Of a stretch of DNA of 64,000 nt, positions 62,240 through 64,000 are shown piece after piece; position 1 is the first letter of the stretch; each line of letters starts with the position of its first letter. Both the position numbers and the translations under genes were made by a program. Where the stretch lies: the NCBI GenBank assembly GCA_934182615.1, contig CAKPRO010000006.1:19014-83013 (forward strand), given 5' to 3'. This DNA comes from an uncultured Bacilli bacterium. GTDB taxonomy: Bacteria; Bacillota_I; Bacilli_A; RF39; UBA660. The notes beneath the pieces are model-generated. The model was not told the origin of the DNA and searched no databases. It worked only from the letters and a program-made list of their open reading frames with translations.

Positions 62240-62781
62240 CTTAATGTAGCATTCTTACCAGTAGCATATAAATCAAATGACAATGTTTTATTTTGCATAG
62301 TATTTGGATTAGTATAATCTTTACCATTAAACCATAAATATAAAGTATATTTATCCGTAGTAGTATTAACTACTCTATCAGTAAATAATGTTAAAGTAGT
62401 TACTCCACTACTAGCATAAGTTATATCTTTAAAATTACCTTTAGTAACTAAAGTACTATCATTATAATATAATTCATATATAAATGATTCTTCTTTTAAT
62501 TCACTTGGCATAGTAGTTAAATCCATATATAAACTCATAGTACTACCTTCTTCACTTGCTATAACTGTTATATCTTTCTTAATACCTTCTTCTTTACTAG
62601 AAGTAGGTATTAATACTCCAGTTATATTAGTACCTCCATTAAAAGTAACAGTACTACCTTCAATACTGATATTAATATTTATATTATCACTACTACTCCA
62701 TCTATAATAAGCATAAGTACCCCCGATCATAACAACAATTAACCCTATTATTCCTATTATTAATCCTTTATTATTTTTCAT
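62233..62781 (-). CDS. TasA/CalY-like secreted protein with SipW-type signal peptide (copy 2)
   Basis: 182 residues, near-identical to the protein at 11752: same length, same MKNNKGLIIGIIGLI start, GGTYAYYRW cleavage region, and an unchanged stretch from about residue 69 to 175. The differences cluster in residues 28-66. It is three bases downstream of a BspA-like gene, as in copy 1 (14 bp). Probably an exported matrix or surface protein. The recent duplication covers both genes and the downstream hairpin element. Confidence 0.75.
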   Translation of the reverse strand: MKNNKGLIIGIIGLIVVMIGGTYAYYRWSSSDNININISIEGSTVTFNGGTNITGVLIPTSSKEEGIKKDITVIASEEGSTMSLYMDLTTMPSELKEESFIYELYYNDSTLVTKGNFKDITYASSGVTTLTLFTDRVVNTTTDKYTLYLWFNGKDYTNPNTMQNKTLSFDLYATGKNATLRS

Positions 62782-62783
62782 AT

Positions 62784-64000
62784 CTATCTATCCCTTGACT
62801 GTCCTGTAGTTACTGTTACTGCATTGTATGTTCTGTTTCCATCTGTTATAGCATTAGTAGTACCCGTTACAAATGAAGTGCCTGAAGTTCCATTTACTGC
62901 AAGATTCCAGTCAAATGCTTTACCAGAATTATTGTATATTTTTAAATTAGGATTATCTACATATGTTATGCCATTTGAATTAAAGCTATAATTAGAAGAT
63001 TCAAAAGAATAATTACCTATACTTGTTAAATTTGAAGCAACATTTATTAATACATAATTTAAATTATTATATTCAAAAGCAGAAGCTCCTATTGTTGTTA
63101 CTGAATCAGGTATTATTATACTTGCTAATTGATTATTTGCAAAAGCAGAAGCTCCTATTGTTGTTACTGAATCAGGTATTATTATACTTGCTAATTGATT
63201 ATTTGCAAATGCATTAGTCCCTATTTCTGTTACTGAATTTGGTATGATTACATTTTCTAAATCCCAGCCACTAAAAGAACATGTGACATCATATGAGGAA
63301 CATGGATATTGTTGTTTATTTCCAATTCTTACTATTTTATATCCATTAATTACAGAAGGTATAATTACATCAGTTATTTCTTCGTATCCGTTTTTATTAC
63401 CTACTCCACATTTGTAATCTTCTATGGATGCAGTTTTATTAGTTTCATCTCTATTTGTAAGTGTAAAGCAATAACTAGGTGTTGGCACTAATTGTTCCGC
63501 ATCAGCACTAATATTACCACTAAATGATGCTGATGTTATACTATTACCTGCTGAGTAACTATCTACAAATATTACAATTAAATATTTATTTAATTCAGTA
63601 TTTGATAATTGCTCTGTTACTAATTTTATTGTACCTGTATTAGTAATTGGCTTAGAATCAATCATTTCAAATGATTGCCCTTTTAAATTTTCTATTGTTA
63701 ATTTATCATTGCTAAGATTACTTGTATTTCTTAATAATGCATAGCCTAAAGCACCATTACTATCTCCGCCTTCTTTAAATGAATCAGATAAAGTAGTCAC
63801 ATTTAAATATAATGAACCATATCCTTCAATGGTACATGAAGATTTTATACCTAAATTTGCATAAGATAATCCCATACCTTCTTCTATAACAAAATTACCG
63901 TCGTTATCAAACTGTTCGTTAATATTAAGTAATTTTAAATTACCACTTATATCTTGTCCTTTAGTATAATCTATAGTAAAACATCCACTTGTTAATCCTA
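62784..64000 (-). CDS. Secreted BspA-like leucine-rich-repeat surface protein (copy 2, partial)
   Basis: The reading frame stays open to the window edge, so at least 405 residues are visible and the N-terminus is missing. At the edge it reads GLTSGCFTIDYTKGQDISGN, the same as residues 37-56 of the copy at 12314, so only about 36 residues are lost. The BspA-type repeats differ from copy 1: two exact 23-residue units with PDSVTTIGASAF follow each other, encoded by an exact 69-bp tandem repeat (about 63074-63208). The C-terminus (GKAFDWNLAVNGTSGT) is shared. Its leader lies outside the window, so its poly-G state cannot be read. Confidence 0.75.
   Translation of the reverse strand, partial: GLTSGCFTIDYTKGQDISGNLKLLNINEQFDNDGNFVIEEGMGLSYANLGIKSSCTIEGYGSLYLNVTTLSDSFKEGGDSNGALGYALLRNTSNLSNDKLTIENLKGQSFEMIDSKPITNTGTIKLVTEQLSNTELNKYLIVIFVDSYSAGNSITSASFSGNISADAEQLVPTPSYCFTLTNRDETNKTASIEDYKCGVGNKNGYEEITDVIIPSVINGYKIVRIGNKQQYPCSSYDVTCSFSGWDLENVIIPNSVTEIGTNAFANNQLASIIIPDSVTTIGASAFANNQLASIIIPDSVTTIGASAFEYNNLNYVLINVASNLTSIGNYSFESSNYSFNSNGITYVDNPNLKIYNNSGKAFDWNLAVNGTSGTSFVTGTTNAITDGNRTYNAVTVTTGQSRDR

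Noticed and set aside
63023..63217. Leucine-rich 64-residue plus-strand frame
   Set aside because: It is the reverse of the 69-bp tandem repeat in the BspA-like gene and has no start signals.

Overview
The window is about 27% G+C (my estimate by eye) and nearly every gene lies on the minus strand. The gene set is that of an endospore-forming Firmicute (Bacillota): spo0A, spoIIGA-sigE, spoIVFA-spoIVFB beside rplU-prp-rpmA, a gerA-type A-C-B germination operon and a YutH/CotS-like coat gene. Surface proteins of the BspA and TasA type suggest an uncultured gut-type, Mollicutes-like Bacilli or Clostridia lineage. I cannot place it more precisely without a search.

Layout. 0-7.5 kb is accessory: a chimeric BRO/peptidase-S51 reading frame, two acetyltransferases, a hybrid kinase-like protein without its catalytic histidine, a ParB-fold-like protein, an AMP-forming ligase and a uracil-DNA-glycosylase-like gene. 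7.5-11.6 kb is the start of the dcw cluster (mraZ, rsmH, ftsL, transpeptidase) with a clear MraZ operator. 11.7-13.9 kb is a surface-protein operon with a special 5' leader. 14-21 kb has a CAP-domain protein, tRNA-Pro and tRNA-Ala, rpmA-prp-rplU, spoIVFAB and lexA. 21.5-26.2 kb holds two large secreted proteins and an M23 peptidase. 26.4-28.1 kb is ruvA-ddl. 28.2-32.1 kb holds two more surface genes with the same special leader. 32-37.7 kb has mgtC, spoIIGA-sigE, a Flp-type pilin, pnp and rpsO. 37.8-42.8 kb has a second kinase-like/AMP-ligase pair. 43-45.3 kb is scpA-scpB-ruvB. 45.8-46.0 kb is an ISL3 transposase remnant. 46.1-50.0 kb encodes two coiled-coil proteins with shared tail motifs. 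50.4-55 kb has the ger operon and a ZIP transporter. 55-61 kb has spo0A, tpiA-pgk, a NifU-like gene, an S1-domain gene and five tRNAs. The window ends in a second copy of the 11.7-13.7 kb surface operon.

The most interesting find is a leader unit repeated three times before surface genes (starts at 13660, 29766 and 31840). Each has a sigma-A-type promoter with a 17-bp spacer, an inverted repeat, and a strong Shine-Dalgarno site. A short leader ORF follows that crosses a poly-G tract (9, 6 and 10 G). An intrinsic terminator then lies immediately before the surface gene. In one frame relative to the G tract, the leader ORF stays open through the terminator and ends at the same TAG in its 3' arm at all three loci. 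In the other two frames it stops about 25-30 nt before the hairpin. This looks like phase-variable attenuation: slippage in the G tract would decide whether a translating ribosome blocks the terminator. As sequenced, the 29.8 kb copy is in the open frame and the other two are closed.

A second unusual theme is a duplicated pairing of a kinase-like protein (phospho-accepting His replaced by Asn in both) with an AMP-forming ligase. A third is a family of intergenic paired hairpins scattered through the window.
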